Shown: positions 42,410 to 50,691 of the stretch, one piece after another | Layout of the letters: the number at the start of each line of letters is the position of its first letter | How positions within the stretch are numbered: position 1 is the first letter of the stretch | DNA from: Candidatus Gastranaerophilales bacterium | GTDB lineage: Bacteria > Cyanobacteriota > Vampirovibrionia > Gastranaerophilales > Gastranaerophilaceae | Length of the DNA: 50,701 nt | Reading direction: 5' to 3' | Assembly (NCBI GenBank): GCA_944323595.1 | Contig: CALUTF010000011.1 | Location: forward strand, 1 to 50,701 | The notes under the pieces: model-generated | Told to the model about the DNA's origin: nothing | The model's input: only the letters and a program-made list of their open reading frames with translations | Database searches by the model: none | Translations under genes and position numbers: made by a program

Positions 42410-42658
42410 TTATTCTTCAATCAGTTTGTATAAAGTAGGCGCTTCCTGAACGCTTACATTGTTTTCCGGTACACGCAGAACTTCTGCACGGACTGTTCTG
42501 TTAGCGTAAGTTATTTCTATAATGTCGCCGGTCTTAATTTGTTTTGACGGTTTTGCACTTTGACCGTTTACGCTGACTCTTCCCATGTCGGAAACTTCAT
42601 TAGCTACGGTTCTTCTTTTTATTAATCTTGATACTTTTAAAAATTTATCTAATCTCAA
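42410..42658 (-). CDS. S4-domain RNA-binding protein (RqcP/Hsp15-like)
   Basis: 82 residues, a single S4 domain: RLDKFLKVSRLIKRRTVANE, then GRVSVNGQSAKPSKQIKTGD. The start is TTG 42658 with GAGGAAAAG upstream. Such small S4 proteins include RqcP (YabO), which acts with RqcH in rescue of stalled 50S subunits, and Hsp15; by length and sequence style RqcP is the closer. First gene of the minus-strand run kdsA, MBL hydrolase, pheS. Confidence 0.8.
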   Translation of the reverse strand: MRLDKFLKVSRLIKRRTVANEVSDMGRVSVNGQSAKPSKQIKTGDIIEITYANRTVRAEVLRVPENNVSVQEAPTLYKLIEE

Positions 42659-42749
42659 TTCTTTTCCTCTTATCGTTCATAGTGTATCATACTTTGTTAA
42701 TTTATGGTATAATATTTTTGTTAAATTCAAATTTGGAGCTTTATTCGGA

Positions 42750-43583
42750 ATGAAAAAATATATATTTCTTTTGGCATCAATAATTCTTTTTGCATTTATG
42801 TCACAATCTGCGGCTTTTGCAAGAGCAAAAGAAATAAGATTTGTTCAGGTTACGGATACTCATTATTCTACTGATAATAAATATTCCGAACAGGTGCTTA
42901 AAGCGACTGTTGAAGATATTAACAACCTTAATAACGTTTCGTTTGTCGTTTTTACCGGCGATAATATAAATAAACAAAATCCGGAATATCTTAAAAGATT
43001 TATACGTATAGTTAATAAATTGAAAGCTCCGTATTATATTACACTCGGAAACCACGACGTGTTCAGAAATAACGGGCTTTCTAAACAACAGTACATGGAT
43101 ATAGTCAAAAATTACAATTTATTATATCCGACTAAAAGAGTAAATTATGTTTTCAAAAAGAAAGGGTATGTTTTCATAATAGTAGACGGTTCAAAAGAAA
43201 TTATTCCTAATAACAACGGATATTACAGAAAAGATACTCTGGAATGGCTTGATAAAAAACTTACTAAATACCATAGACATCCGGTGGTAATTTTGCAGCA
43301 TTTCCCGCTTATTCCGCCTAAAGATATCAAATCATACCGCACATATCAGGCAGATGTTTATCTTGACTTGCTCAAAAAACATCATAATGTAATTGCTGTG
43401 ATTGCCGGACATCACCATATAAACGGTGAAACTATGCAGGACGGAATTTATCACATTACTTCGCCAACGCTTTTGAACAATCCGCATCAGTATAAAATTA
43501 TTGATATTTCAACTGTAAAAGGCTTTTCTTCTATGATTTATACACAGTTGAAAGATGTCGAGGTTGATGATTCTGGATTGTAA
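42750..43583 (+). CDS. Exported calcineurin-like metallophosphoesterase
   Basis: 277 residues from ATG 42750; the preceding in-frame part overlaps the divergent S4 gene and is not used. Signal peptide KKYIFLLASIILFAFMSQSAAFA, then the metal motifs VTDTHYS (DxH), VFTGDNI (GDx), LGNHDVF (GNHD), LQHFPLI and AGHHHING. It is therefore a periplasmic or surface phosphoesterase. An extended TGG-TATAAT lies at 42705-42713 and TTGGAG before the start. Confidence 0.88.
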   Translation: MKKYIFLLASIILFAFMSQSAAFARAKEIRFVQVTDTHYSTDNKYSEQVLKATVEDINNLNNVSFVVFTGDNINKQNPEYLKRFIRIVNKLKAPYYITLGNHDVFRNNGLSKQQYMDIVKNYNLLYPTKRVNYVFKKKGYVFIIVDGSKEIIPNNNGYYRKDTLEWLDKKLTKYHRHPVVILQHFPLIPPKDIKSYRTYQADVYLDLLKKHHNVIAVIAGHHHINGETMQDGIYHITSPTLLNNPHQYKIIDISTVKGFSSMIYTQLKDVEVDDSGL

Positions 43584-43659
43584 TCTTGATTTTTATATAA
43601 AATACTATTATAATTAAAAAATAAAAGAGCTTATAATTTTAGAGGATTAAAATAATATA

Positions 43660-45021
43660 ATGGATGACTCGGCAAATACCATATTTAACTTGTTTGTAAT
43701 AGCGTTTCTGTTATTTTCAAACGGATTTTTTGTGGCTTCGGAATTTGCAATGGTAAAGGTCAGAAAGACCAGAATTGAACAGCTTGTTAATGAAGGCAAT
43801 TACAATGCTAAAATTGCACTTGAAGCTTTAAAAGATTTAGATAAATTTATCGCTGCGGTACAACTTGGTGTGACTATATCAAGTATCGGCTTAGGTTGGG
43901 TCGGTGAGGGCACTCTTGCTCATATTATTGAGCCTGTATTTGCATTTATTCCGGGTGTCGGGCAGGATATTGCAACACATACGATGGCAGTATCTATCGC
44001 TTTTGCTTTAATTACGCTGCTCCACGTTGTAATTGGCGAATTAATTCCTAAATCTATTGCTCTTGAATTTACTGAAAAAACAACTCTTATAATTGCTAAA
44101 CCAATGCAGATTATTACATTTGTCTTTAATCCTTTTATATGGATACTAAACGGTTTTGGCAACTGGTTGTTGAAATTATTCCATATCCCGCATACTCATA
44201 GAGGTTCTCTTGTTCACTCAACAGAGGAACTTGATATGCTTGTCAACGCAAGTTATGACGGCGGTGTGCTCAATGAAACCGAAAAAGATATTCTGCATAA
44301 TGCTTTTAAATTTTCTGATTTAACTGCTAAGCAGGTCATGGTGCCTAGAACTGATATGGTTTGTATTTCTATAGACGCATCTATTGAAGATTTAAATAAA
44401 CTTGCGGCTGAAAACCAATATACACGATATCCTGTTTATGAAGATGATATTGATCATATTACCGGTCTGGTTCATGTCAAGGATTTGTATTCACTTTCTC
44501 TCAAAAATGAAGAATGCCCTATAAGCCAGATTCAGAGAGAAATTCTTCTTGTTCCTGAAACTATTACAATGGATAATCTTATATTGGAATTCAAAAAACG
44601 CAAGGGTCAGATGGCAATTGTTATTGATGAATTTGGCGGTACATCAGGACTTATTACTCTTGAAGATGTCATGGAAGAGATTTTCGGAGAAGTTCAGGAT
44701 GAATTTGATGAAGAAGAGGAAGAAGAAGATATTAAGGAAATCGCACCAAATACTTATGAAGCAAACGCTATGATGCGTATTGATGAAATTGCGGAATTCT
44801 TTAATATGGATGAAAAAACTTTTGATGATGAAGATGTTGATACAATCGGCGGTCTTGTATTGAAAGAACTCGGTCGTATTGCAGAAGTTAATGACAGCGC
44901 AACCTTAAACGGGCTGACTTTTATTGTAAAAGAAATAGACGGTGCAAGAATTACAAAATTAATTATTAAAAGAGAACAGCCGCCTGAAGAAGAAAAAGAA
45001 GAAACTCAAGATAATAATTAG
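43660..45021 (+). CDS. CNNM/CorC-family transporter (DUF21, CBS pair, CorC_HlyC)
   Basis: 453 residues. DUF21 membrane domain (about 1-200, four helices, starting FLLFSNGFFVASEFAMVKVR), two CBS domains (about 215-345: MVPRTDMVCISIDASIEDL, ITGLVHVKDLYSL, IVIDEFGGTSGLITLEDVME) and a C-terminal CorC_HlyC domain (about 370-440). Homologues move or regulate Mg2+ and other divalent ions; the 'hemolysin' label is historical. AGAGGA lies before ATG. Confidence 0.92.
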   Translation: MDDSANTIFNLFVIAFLLFSNGFFVASEFAMVKVRKTRIEQLVNEGNYNAKIALEALKDLDKFIAAVQLGVTISSIGLGWVGEGTLAHIIEPVFAFIPGVGQDIATHTMAVSIAFALITLLHVVIGELIPKSIALEFTEKTTLIIAKPMQIITFVFNPFIWILNGFGNWLLKLFHIPHTHRGSLVHSTEELDMLVNASYDGGVLNETEKDILHNAFKFSDLTAKQVMVPRTDMVCISIDASIEDLNKLAAENQYTRYPVYEDDIDHITGLVHVKDLYSLSLKNEECPISQIQREILLVPETITMDNLILEFKKRKGQMAIVIDEFGGTSGLITLEDVMEEIFGEVQDEFDEEEEEEDIKEIAPNTYEANAMMRIDEIAEFFNMDEKTFDDEDVDTIGGLVLKELGRIAEVNDSATLNGLTFIVKEIDGARITKLIIKREQPPEEEKEETQDNN

Positions 45022-45053
45022 TTTGCAGGCATGCTAAAAATCTTATGATTATT

Positions 45054-45077
45054 TGAAAAGATTTATTTGTCTTTTCA
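45054..45077 (+). terminator. Possible terminator after the CorC gene
   Basis: TGAAAAGA (45054-45061) and TCTTTTCA (45070-45077) pair perfectly around an eight-base loop. No strong T-run follows. The rest of the 255-base gap up to fliA shows only the short open frame at 45244 and no other feature. Confidence 0.4.
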
Positions 45078-45243
45078 GGTATTGTGCTGATTTATATTTA
45101 GAAAGGTTTTCTATTGTTTTCTTCAGGTTTATGAAATTTGTACGCTTTACATGCATGTTTTCTCCTACATCGTCTTCAGTATTTTAGAAGTTTTTCCTCT
45201 TTTTAAATGATGTTAGTCACCGTATATTGTATAGAATAATAAT

Positions 45244-45273
45244 ATGTTAATTATTGAACAATATTTTGGGTAG
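45244..45273 (+). CDS. Possible nine-codon leader ORF before fliA
   Basis: ATG at 45244 opens MLIIEQYFG and stops at TAG 45271-45273, four bases before the fliA ATG. TAGAAT (45232-45237) lies exactly six bases before this ATG, the same spacing seen at the leaderless genes. If used, ribosomes would finish here and could restart at fliA. Speculative. Confidence 0.3.
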   Translation: MLIIEQYFG

Positions 45274-45277
45274 ATTA

Positions 45278-46105
45278 ATGGATCAGAATTTTGATTTTAC
45301 ATCTTATAATAATATCAAACGTCTTCCAGCCGAAGAATTGGAAAAATTATGGCATGAGTATTTTGAAGACAAAAATAACAAAGCTTTAAGAGATACTCTT
45401 ATTGTTCAATACATATATTTGATTCGATATGTAGTCGGTCGTGTAAAAGTTACTCTTCCTGCTACCATTTCTATAGAAGATATAGCAGGCTATGGTGTAG
45501 AGGGGCTTATCAATGCTGTCGAAAGATATTCTCCACAGAAAAATACGCGCTTTGAAACTTATGCGCTTATAAGAATCAGAGGTACAATTCTTGATAAAAT
45601 CAGAGCGGAAGATTTTCTGCCAAGAAGTGTGAGAAAGAAGATTAAAGATATTAAAGATGCTCAGGAAACTCTTAAACAGGAATTAGGCAGAACTCCTACA
45701 ACTTCCGAAGTTGCGGAATATCTTGATATGGATGTTGAAAAAATTAATCAGATTTTATCTGAAGATACAACTATGACTTCTATTTATGATAAACGCGGCA
45801 ATGCCGATGACAGTGTCGAAATTATTGATACGATTGAAGATACTCATAAACTTACCCCGCATGAAGAAGTTGAAGAAAAAAATGTTAAAGTTGAACTTGA
45901 AAAGGCTCTTAAAAGACTTCCTGAAAGGGAACGAATTATAATGGTTTTGTATTATCAGGAAAACATGACCTTAAAAGAAATCGGTGCGACTATAAATATG
46001 TCAGAATCCCGCGTCTGCCAGCTTCATGCTCAAGGGATTATGAAGCTGAAAAATATTCTTAGCGAAACAAGAGCATCAAGACTGCGTCAAAGCATTATTG
46101 CCTAG
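45278..46105 (+). CDS. fliA: Flagellar/alternative sigma factor, FliA (sigma28) type
   Basis: About 275 residues from ATG 45278 (TTG 45254 would add eight). Region 2: KALRDTLIVQYIYLIRYVVG and EDIAGYGVEGLINAVERY, then FETYALIRIRGTILDKIRAEDFLPRSVR; region 3: LGRTPTTSEVAEYLDMD; region 4: ALKRLPERERIIMVLYYQENMTLKEIG and SESRVCQLHAQGIMKLK. This is the FliA/WhiG/SigD group, which reads late flagellar promoters, and the rod operon lies 2 kb downstream. No flgM anti-sigma gene is seen. No clear ribosome binding site. Confidence 0.9.
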   Translation: MDQNFDFTSYNNIKRLPAEELEKLWHEYFEDKNNKALRDTLIVQYIYLIRYVVGRVKVTLPATISIEDIAGYGVEGLINAVERYSPQKNTRFETYALIRIRGTILDKIRAEDFLPRSVRKKIKDIKDAQETLKQELGRTPTTSEVAEYLDMDVEKINQILSEDTTMTSIYDKRGNADDSVEIIDTIEDTHKLTPHEEVEEKNVKVELEKALKRLPERERIIMVLYYQENMTLKEIGATINMSESRVCQLHAQGIMKLKNILSETRASRLRQSIIA

Positions 46106-46649
46106 TATTTTTTGCATAATCTAAGAATACAAAATCTATTCTGCTGTTTATATGCATTTTTTCATCAACGTTATCAACCGATGGCATGTATTCTCCAAAT
46201 CCGAGTGAAAATAACCTTTTGGGCGAAATTTGTCCGTATTTGATAAAATATTTTGTGATATTTTCAGCTCTTAGAAGAGAAAGTTCCCACTCTGTTTCAT
46301 AAGGCTTTCCGTCAAAATCATTCTGTTCTGTATGCCCCTCAATGACACAGCGGCTTTCTGTTTGTTTTAATGCAAGCAGAATATCATTTAATACGGGTAG
46401 ACCTGAGTATTTTATTTTTGTGCTTCCCTCGTTAAATAAATATTTTTCATCTATACTGACAATAAGTCCGCGCGGAACTCTTGTAAATTCCATTATATCA
46501 AGGTGCTTTGCATTTTGCCTCAAAAAATCTTCTATAAGTACGGAATTTTCCGTGTAATTTTTTTCAATGGTTATTGTCCGCAAGTCTGTGTAGGCAGTTT
46601 GAGTTATGCATATTATAAGCAGCAAAAAAATTTTGATAAAATTCTTCAA
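46095..46649 (-). CDS. Exported OmpA/MotB-like peptidoglycan-binding protein
   Basis: About 184 residues. TTG 46649 is preferred because GAGGTG lies six bases upstream; GTG 46658 is the alternative. Signal peptide KNFIKIFLLLIICITQTAYT, then an OmpA domain: NEGSTKIKYSGLPVLNDIL, VIEGHTEQNDF and ELSLLRAENITKYFIKYGQISPKRLFSLGFGEYMP (residues about 125-160), closest in style to MotB. The cytoplasmic tail and the long MotB stator helix are absent: the hydrophobic N-terminus looks cleavable. It may be a peptidoglycan anchor working with the motor. It overlaps fliA tail-to-tail by 11 bases. Confidence 0.78.
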   Translation of the reverse strand: MKNFIKIFLLLIICITQTAYTDLRTITIEKNYTENSVLIEDFLRQNAKHLDIMEFTRVPRGLIVSIDEKYLFNEGSTKIKYSGLPVLNDILLALKQTESRCVIEGHTEQNDFDGKPYETEWELSLLRAENITKYFIKYGQISPKRLFSLGFGEYMPSVDNVDEKMHINSRIDFVFLDYAKNTRQ

Positions 46650-46726
46650 CTTATGCACCTCAAATTTAACAATATACCTTAAAGTATTATTGCCTGATTA
46701 AAGATTTATAACCATTACCTGACAAG

Positions 46727-47941
46727 TTATGGTTTCAAGATAGATAGTACATAGTTGTCATTAAAATATTTATTGGCGCATTTTTGTATTTGTTCCGGCG
46801 TAACGTTTTTGAGTTTTTGTTTTGTCCGTTCATTAAAATCAAACCCCAGTCCAAGCACTGCATAATGTGCAGACAGAGTTGCCTGCTGATTATTGTTTTC
46901 CTGTAAAAATGCCCATTTCCCCAGAATGTTATTTCTTGCATTATCAATTTCTTCAATGCTTACAGGAGTATTTTTAATTTTATCAATTTCTTCTTTAAAA
47001 CCTTTAAGGGATACTTCAATATTTTTAGGTTCGGTTGCTATATAAATAGAAAAGTTTGCCGCAAGTGCAAGCGTTTCATAAGAACTTCTAACAACATAAG
47101 CCAGCCCTTTCTTATCTCTGAGTTCTAAAAATAATCTTGAAGATAGTCCGCTTGCCCCGAGAATTATATTTAATAGTATAAGTGCAGGATAATCTTCGCT
47201 TTCAAATGTCGGAACAAACCAGCCCTGTACTATATGAGCCTGATTAAGATCCGGTTTAATTATTTCCGGTTCTTTTTTATGCTCAAGTGCAGGGACTTTT
47301 GATACTTTTTTTTCATCTCTGGAGTTTTCAATATCTCCGAGCATTGAATTAACTTTATTGAAAACTTCATCATAAGGTAAATCACCGACAAAGGATATTA
47401 CTTTTTTACTGTTTGATATAATTTTCTTATACCCGTTAATAACGTCATCCTGAGTTATCTTATCAAGATTTTCAAGAATTTTAGTGAACGTATGCCCGTA
47501 GTAGTGACCGTCATATAAATTTTTATAATAATTTTCAAGGACTTTTGTTCTTGAAGAGTCAAGTTCTGCAATGATTTCACCGCGCATTTTCTGTATTTCT
47601 TTATTGAAATCTTCAAAAGTCACATTTTTAACAATATCCGCAAGAATTTCAACAGCTTTCGAAAAATCTTCATTCAAAGAAACAAATTTAAATCTCAGAT
47701 AATCGTGTTTTAATTCAACCGTTAATTCAATTGCATATTTGTCCAGTTCTTCGGCAAGCTGTTCTGCCGTATAAGTTGTTGTCCCCTGCATTGATAACCG
47801 GCTCATAAGAGAGTATACACCGGGGATATTTTCAGGTTCATTAATAGAAAAATTTAAACAAAGCGCCGCTCTTGGCGTATCCGCATTTTGTTTGTATGAA
47901 AAAGCAATGTTATTATCCAGATTTGCAATTTTTATTCCCAT
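46727..47941 (-). CDS. M16-family peptidase homologue lacking the zinc motif
   Basis: 404 residues with both M16 lobes. The fold is clear (QGTTTYTAEQLAEELDKYAI, MRGEIIAELDSSRTK, GDLPYDEVF, ELRDKKGLAYVVRSSYE), but where active members have HxxEH before the 'GT' segment this protein has SLMSRLSMQGT, with none of the three zinc residues. It should be a non-catalytic subunit, as in paired M16 proteins where one partner is active. No active partner is nearby. GGGAGAG precedes ATG. Confidence 0.85.
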   Translation of the reverse strand: MGIKIANLDNNIAFSYKQNADTPRAALCLNFSINEPENIPGVYSLMSRLSMQGTTTYTAEQLAEELDKYAIELTVELKHDYLRFKFVSLNEDFSKAVEILADIVKNVTFEDFNKEIQKMRGEIIAELDSSRTKVLENYYKNLYDGHYYGHTFTKILENLDKITQDDVINGYKKIISNSKKVISFVGDLPYDEVFNKVNSMLGDIENSRDEKKVSKVPALEHKKEPEIIKPDLNQAHIVQGWFVPTFESEDYPALILLNIILGASGLSSRLFLELRDKKGLAYVVRSSYETLALAANFSIYIATEPKNIEVSLKGFKEEIDKIKNTPVSIEEIDNARNNILGKWAFLQENNNQQATLSAHYAVLGLGFDFNERTKQKLKNVTPEQIQKCANKYFNDNYVLSILKP

Positions 47942-48161
47942 ATAAGTCTATCTCTCCCGATTATCAAATTCTAACGTCATCTTATCATATCAGTGGAAAA
48001 AATACAAACTTTTTAAATATCAGGAATAAATTGACTTTTTGAAAAACATCATTAAATAGAAAAACAGAAGTCATACAAATGGATGAATTTCAGGGAAAAT
48101 ATTAATCTCCAAACATAATTCTGCCGTTTGTACGATTAGGAAAGTAGTAAGAGGTATTGCT

Positions 48162-48860
48162 ATGAAGATAAACGGCGGAATACGATATGTTGAAAAAGGT
48201 ATAACGGCATCCCTTAGGGCGATGCATGTCCAGACTGAACTTATCGGTATGACAAATGAAAACATAAACGGGTTTGATAAAATAGGTTATCAACGAAAAG
48301 AGCCTGTTGTATCTTCATTGACAGAATTTATAGGTGTTCACGGGCTTTCACAAACGGTTGATGACAAAGTCGGACGGATTGCCCTTTCAGAAAATCCTCT
48401 TGATCTGGCAATTGCAACTAAAGGCTACTTCCAAACCCAGACACCTGATGGTGTAAAATTGACAAGGGATGGTCGTTTTAAGATTGACAAAGAAGGGTAT
48501 CTTCTTACTTTAGAAGACCATAATGTACTTGCCAATACTGGTATGCCGATTAAGCTGCCGTTTGTTCCCGAAAAGCTTTCTGATATAAAAGTCAGTGAAA
48601 ACGGATTGGTCAGCGTCCTGAATCTTGAAAACGGTAAACTGGAAAAAGCCGGCTACATCGGAGTCGTTGATAGCAACGGAATGCTATTGATGGAGCCACA
48701 GGTTAAGCAGGGATACAACGAATATTCAAACGTAGCACTGCAGAATGAATTCATCGGAATGATGCCTATTATCAGAAATTTTGAAGCCAACAGGCAGATT
48801 TTTATGATTCAAAACCAGAATCTGCAAAAAGTAATATCCCAACTCGGCTCAGTATCATAA
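48162..48860 (+). CDS. Flagellar basal-body rod protein, FlgF/FlgG-like
   Basis: 232 residues. The N-terminal rod motif is altered: IGMTNENINGFDKIGYQRKE where others have NN-(I/L)-AN-x-x-T-x-GYK. The middle (NPLDLAIATKGYFQTQTPDG, KLTRDGRFKIDKEGYL) is the typical FlgF/FlgG 'TRDG-F--d--G-L' core, and the C-terminus (IRNFEANRQIFMIQNQNLQK) is the helical assembly tail. First gene of the rod run; AAGAGG precedes ATG. FlgF is the more likely identity because the next gene is nearer FlgG. Confidence 0.85.
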   Translation: MKINGGIRYVEKGITASLRAMHVQTELIGMTNENINGFDKIGYQRKEPVVSSLTEFIGVHGLSQTVDDKVGRIALSENPLDLAIATKGYFQTQTPDGVKLTRDGRFKIDKEGYLLTLEDHNVLANTGMPIKLPFVPEKLSDIKVSENGLVSVLNLENGKLEKAGYIGVVDSNGMLLMEPQVKQGYNEYSNVALQNEFIGMMPIIRNFEANRQIFMIQNQNLQKVISQLGSVS

Positions 48861-48886
48861 TCTTTGAAAAAATGAGGTATTAAATT

Positions 48887-49603
48887 ATGTACAGTATGCA
48901 AGGAATAGTCAGAAGAAGCATAGATAACGCAATCAACCAGTTTGAAAGACTCGGACAGGTTGGTAACAATCTTGCCAACTTTAATACAAGAGGTTACAAG
49001 ACCATAAATTTTGAACAAATGCTTCATGAGGACGGTTATCTGACAGGTGCAGTGAGAACAGATTACAAACAGGGTTCAATTCAGATAACAAGTAATCCTT
49101 ATGATGTTGCGGTTGACGGTGTCGGCTTTATTCCTGTATTCTCTCCGTCAGGCGAAGTCGCATATACACGTGACGGTGCTTTTAAACAGGGGCGTGACGG
49201 CTATCTTGTAACAAACGATGATTGGATTGTCGGCAACGGGATAAAAATTCCTACGAACTGTTATAAGTTTGATATAAAGCCTAACGGTGATGTCATAGCC
49301 TACAGTGCGGTTGATGATGCCAATCCAAAGCTTTTGGGTAATATTCCGCTTGTAAGATTTGAAAATCCGCAGGGGCTGGAACAATATGGCAGAAATAAGC
49401 TTATTCCTACAGAAGAAGCAGGTAAAGCTATTCTGGTAAAAAATCATGACTGTTTCCGCCAAAACAATCTGGAAAACTCAAACACCAGTATTTATAACGG
49501 AGTAACGGATATGTTACGACTGAATGCTTCAATGCTGGCAAGTACAAGAATGATAAAAGTTGTCGATGATATGTACAACAAAGCAATTAACATCAGAGAA
49601 TAA
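48887..49603 (+). CDS. flgG: Flagellar basal-body rod protein FlgG-like
   Basis: 238 residues, a little shorter than FlgG of model bacteria (about 260). Rod motif GNNLANFNTRGYKT is intact; the core reads NPYDVAVDGVGFIPVFSPSG and VAYTRDGAFKQGRDGYLVTN; the C-terminal helix is TDMLRLNASMLASTRMIKVVDDMYNKA (residues about 207-233). Distal rod component. It lies 26 bases after the previous gene and 21 before flgB. Confidence 0.85.
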   Translation: MYSMQGIVRRSIDNAINQFERLGQVGNNLANFNTRGYKTINFEQMLHEDGYLTGAVRTDYKQGSIQITSNPYDVAVDGVGFIPVFSPSGEVAYTRDGAFKQGRDGYLVTNDDWIVGNGIKIPTNCYKFDIKPNGDVIAYSAVDDANPKLLGNIPLVRFENPQGLEQYGRNKLIPTEEAGKAILVKNHDCFRQNNLENSNTSIYNGVTDMLRLNASMLASTRMIKVVDDMYNKAINIRE

Positions 49604-49624
49604 TTTACGGAGGTTTAGAAAAAA

Positions 49625-49972
49625 GTGTTTACGTCATTGGATAATATGGGTAAAGTTACCTTAATGATGGATTTAATATCCCAAAGGCAAAGAGCTCTTG
49701 GGGCTAACCTTGCAAACGTGGATACTCCTGGGTACGTCAGACGTGATATAAATTTCGGGGACTATCTAAACTCTATGAACAGCCCTCTGGAAACTAAACT
49801 TTCAGAAGCTCTCGGGCCGTCCGGCGTAATAGAAGAAAGACGTTATGAAGAAATTGATCCTGCGCAGGAGTTAATGAAAATTCAACAGAACTCTATATTA
49901 TACACAATGGCTACACGCAGAATGTCAAACATCGTAACAGAGATGAAAACTGTAATAAACGTAGGTAAATAA
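49625..49972 (+). CDS. flgB: Flagellar basal-body rod protein FlgB
   Basis: 115 residues from GTG 49625 (GGAGG upstream). Contains the rod signature RALGANLANVDTPGYVRRDINF (in part) and the C-terminal assembly helix LMKIQQNSILYTMATRRMSN. FlgB is the most proximal rod protein. In most genomes flgB and flgC come first, followed by fliE; here they follow two FlgF/G-like genes. Confidence 0.93.
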   Translation: MFTSLDNMGKVTLMMDLISQRQRALGANLANVDTPGYVRRDINFGDYLNSMNSPLETKLSEALGPSGVIEERRYEEIDPAQELMKIQQNSILYTMATRRMSNIVTEMKTVINVGK

Positions 49973-50003
49973 TAAATAGCAAATAATAGACAGGAGCAAA
50001 ACA

Positions 50004-50447
50004 ATGTCAATAATGGAATCAATGAATATCGGATCAAATGCCTTGAAAGCGCACGGGCTTCGTCTTGATATTCACGCAAAGAACATAGCAAACGTAGATA
50101 CTCCGAATTATGTAAGAAGAATTCCTGTATTGAACGCAACAGAAGATATTTCTTTTCATGGCTTAATGAATGCAATGAAAGAGGATGTATTTGGTGTCGG
50201 GACGCTTCCTTACCTGCAGGGTGGAGTTGTATTCAATGGCTGTGTAGAAGATCCGACATTGGGTGATAAAATTTATAAACCTGGGCATCCGGATGCAGAT
50301 GCAGAGGGGTATATCAGAGCCTCAAACGTAAATGCGATGGTTGATATGGCAGATGCTATAATGGCACAAAGGGCTTATGAGGCAAACCTTGCGGTAATTA
50401 ACATATCAAAGTCAATGGCACAGCGTGCCCTTGAAATAGGTAAATAG
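50004..50447 (+). CDS. flgC: Flagellar basal-body rod protein FlgC
   Basis: 147 residues. Rod motif HAKNIANVDTPNYVRRIPVL, the 'GHPDADAEGYIRASNVNAMV' segment and the tail AYEANLAVINISKSMAQRALEIGK are diagnostic of FlgC. CAGGAG lies before ATG. No fliE follows: a terminator comes directly after, so export and MS-ring genes must be elsewhere. Confidence 0.95.
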   Translation: MSIMESMNIGSNALKAHGLRLDIHAKNIANVDTPNYVRRIPVLNATEDISFHGLMNAMKEDVFGVGTLPYLQGGVVFNGCVEDPTLGDKIYKPGHPDADAEGYIRASNVNAMVDMADAIMAQRAYEANLAVINISKSMAQRALEIGK

Positions 50448-50470
50448 GGAAATATTGAGTAAAACCGTGT

Positions 50471-50505
50471 AAAAACCGTCGTAAAGACTTACGGCGGTTT
50501 TAATT
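50471..50505 (+). terminator. Terminator of the flagellar rod operon
   Basis: AAAACCGTCGTAA (50472-50484) pairs with TTACGGCGGTTTT (50489-50501) over 13 bases with one G-U and a four-base loop. Confidence 0.8.
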
Positions 50506-50571
50506 TTCGGACTTATAATAAATTCCTTAAATTAGTATTTACACAAAAAAACTTTTATGTTAGGATTTTTG

Positions 50572-50691
50572 AGTGACAATTTAATGTCGGTGTGGCAAGG
50601 ACTCCGTTTTTTTGATTAAGTATCAAAAAATGGAGGGTACGAGCAAAGCAAGTACATCTACCACAAGTAGACAAAGATAATAGTGACAATT
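50572..50691. repeat. Structured element flanked by 10-bp direct repeats
   Basis: AGTGACAATT occurs at 50572-50581 and 50682-50691, flanking 100 bases. Inside, TGTGG (50591-50595) pairs with CCACA (50661-50665) and encloses two hairpins: CTCC..T-run..GAT with ATC..A-run..GGAG (50602-50635, one bulge and one G-U) and GTAC ... GTAC (50637-50655). Together they could form a three-way junction. No coding potential. It could be a small inserted element with target duplication or a structured RNA. Confidence 0.55.

Noticed and set aside
42585-42749. Longer N-terminus for the phosphoesterase
   Set aside because: It would overlap the divergent S4 gene and bury the signal peptide; ATG 42750 has a TTGGAG and a promoter upstream.
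45200-45235. Possible sigma28 (FliA) promoter in front of fliA
   Set aside because: TAAA and CCGTATA occur, but their spacing (about 12) does not match TAAA-N15-GCCGATAA. A similar weak match before 48162 (CTGCCGTTTG) also lacks a proper -35.
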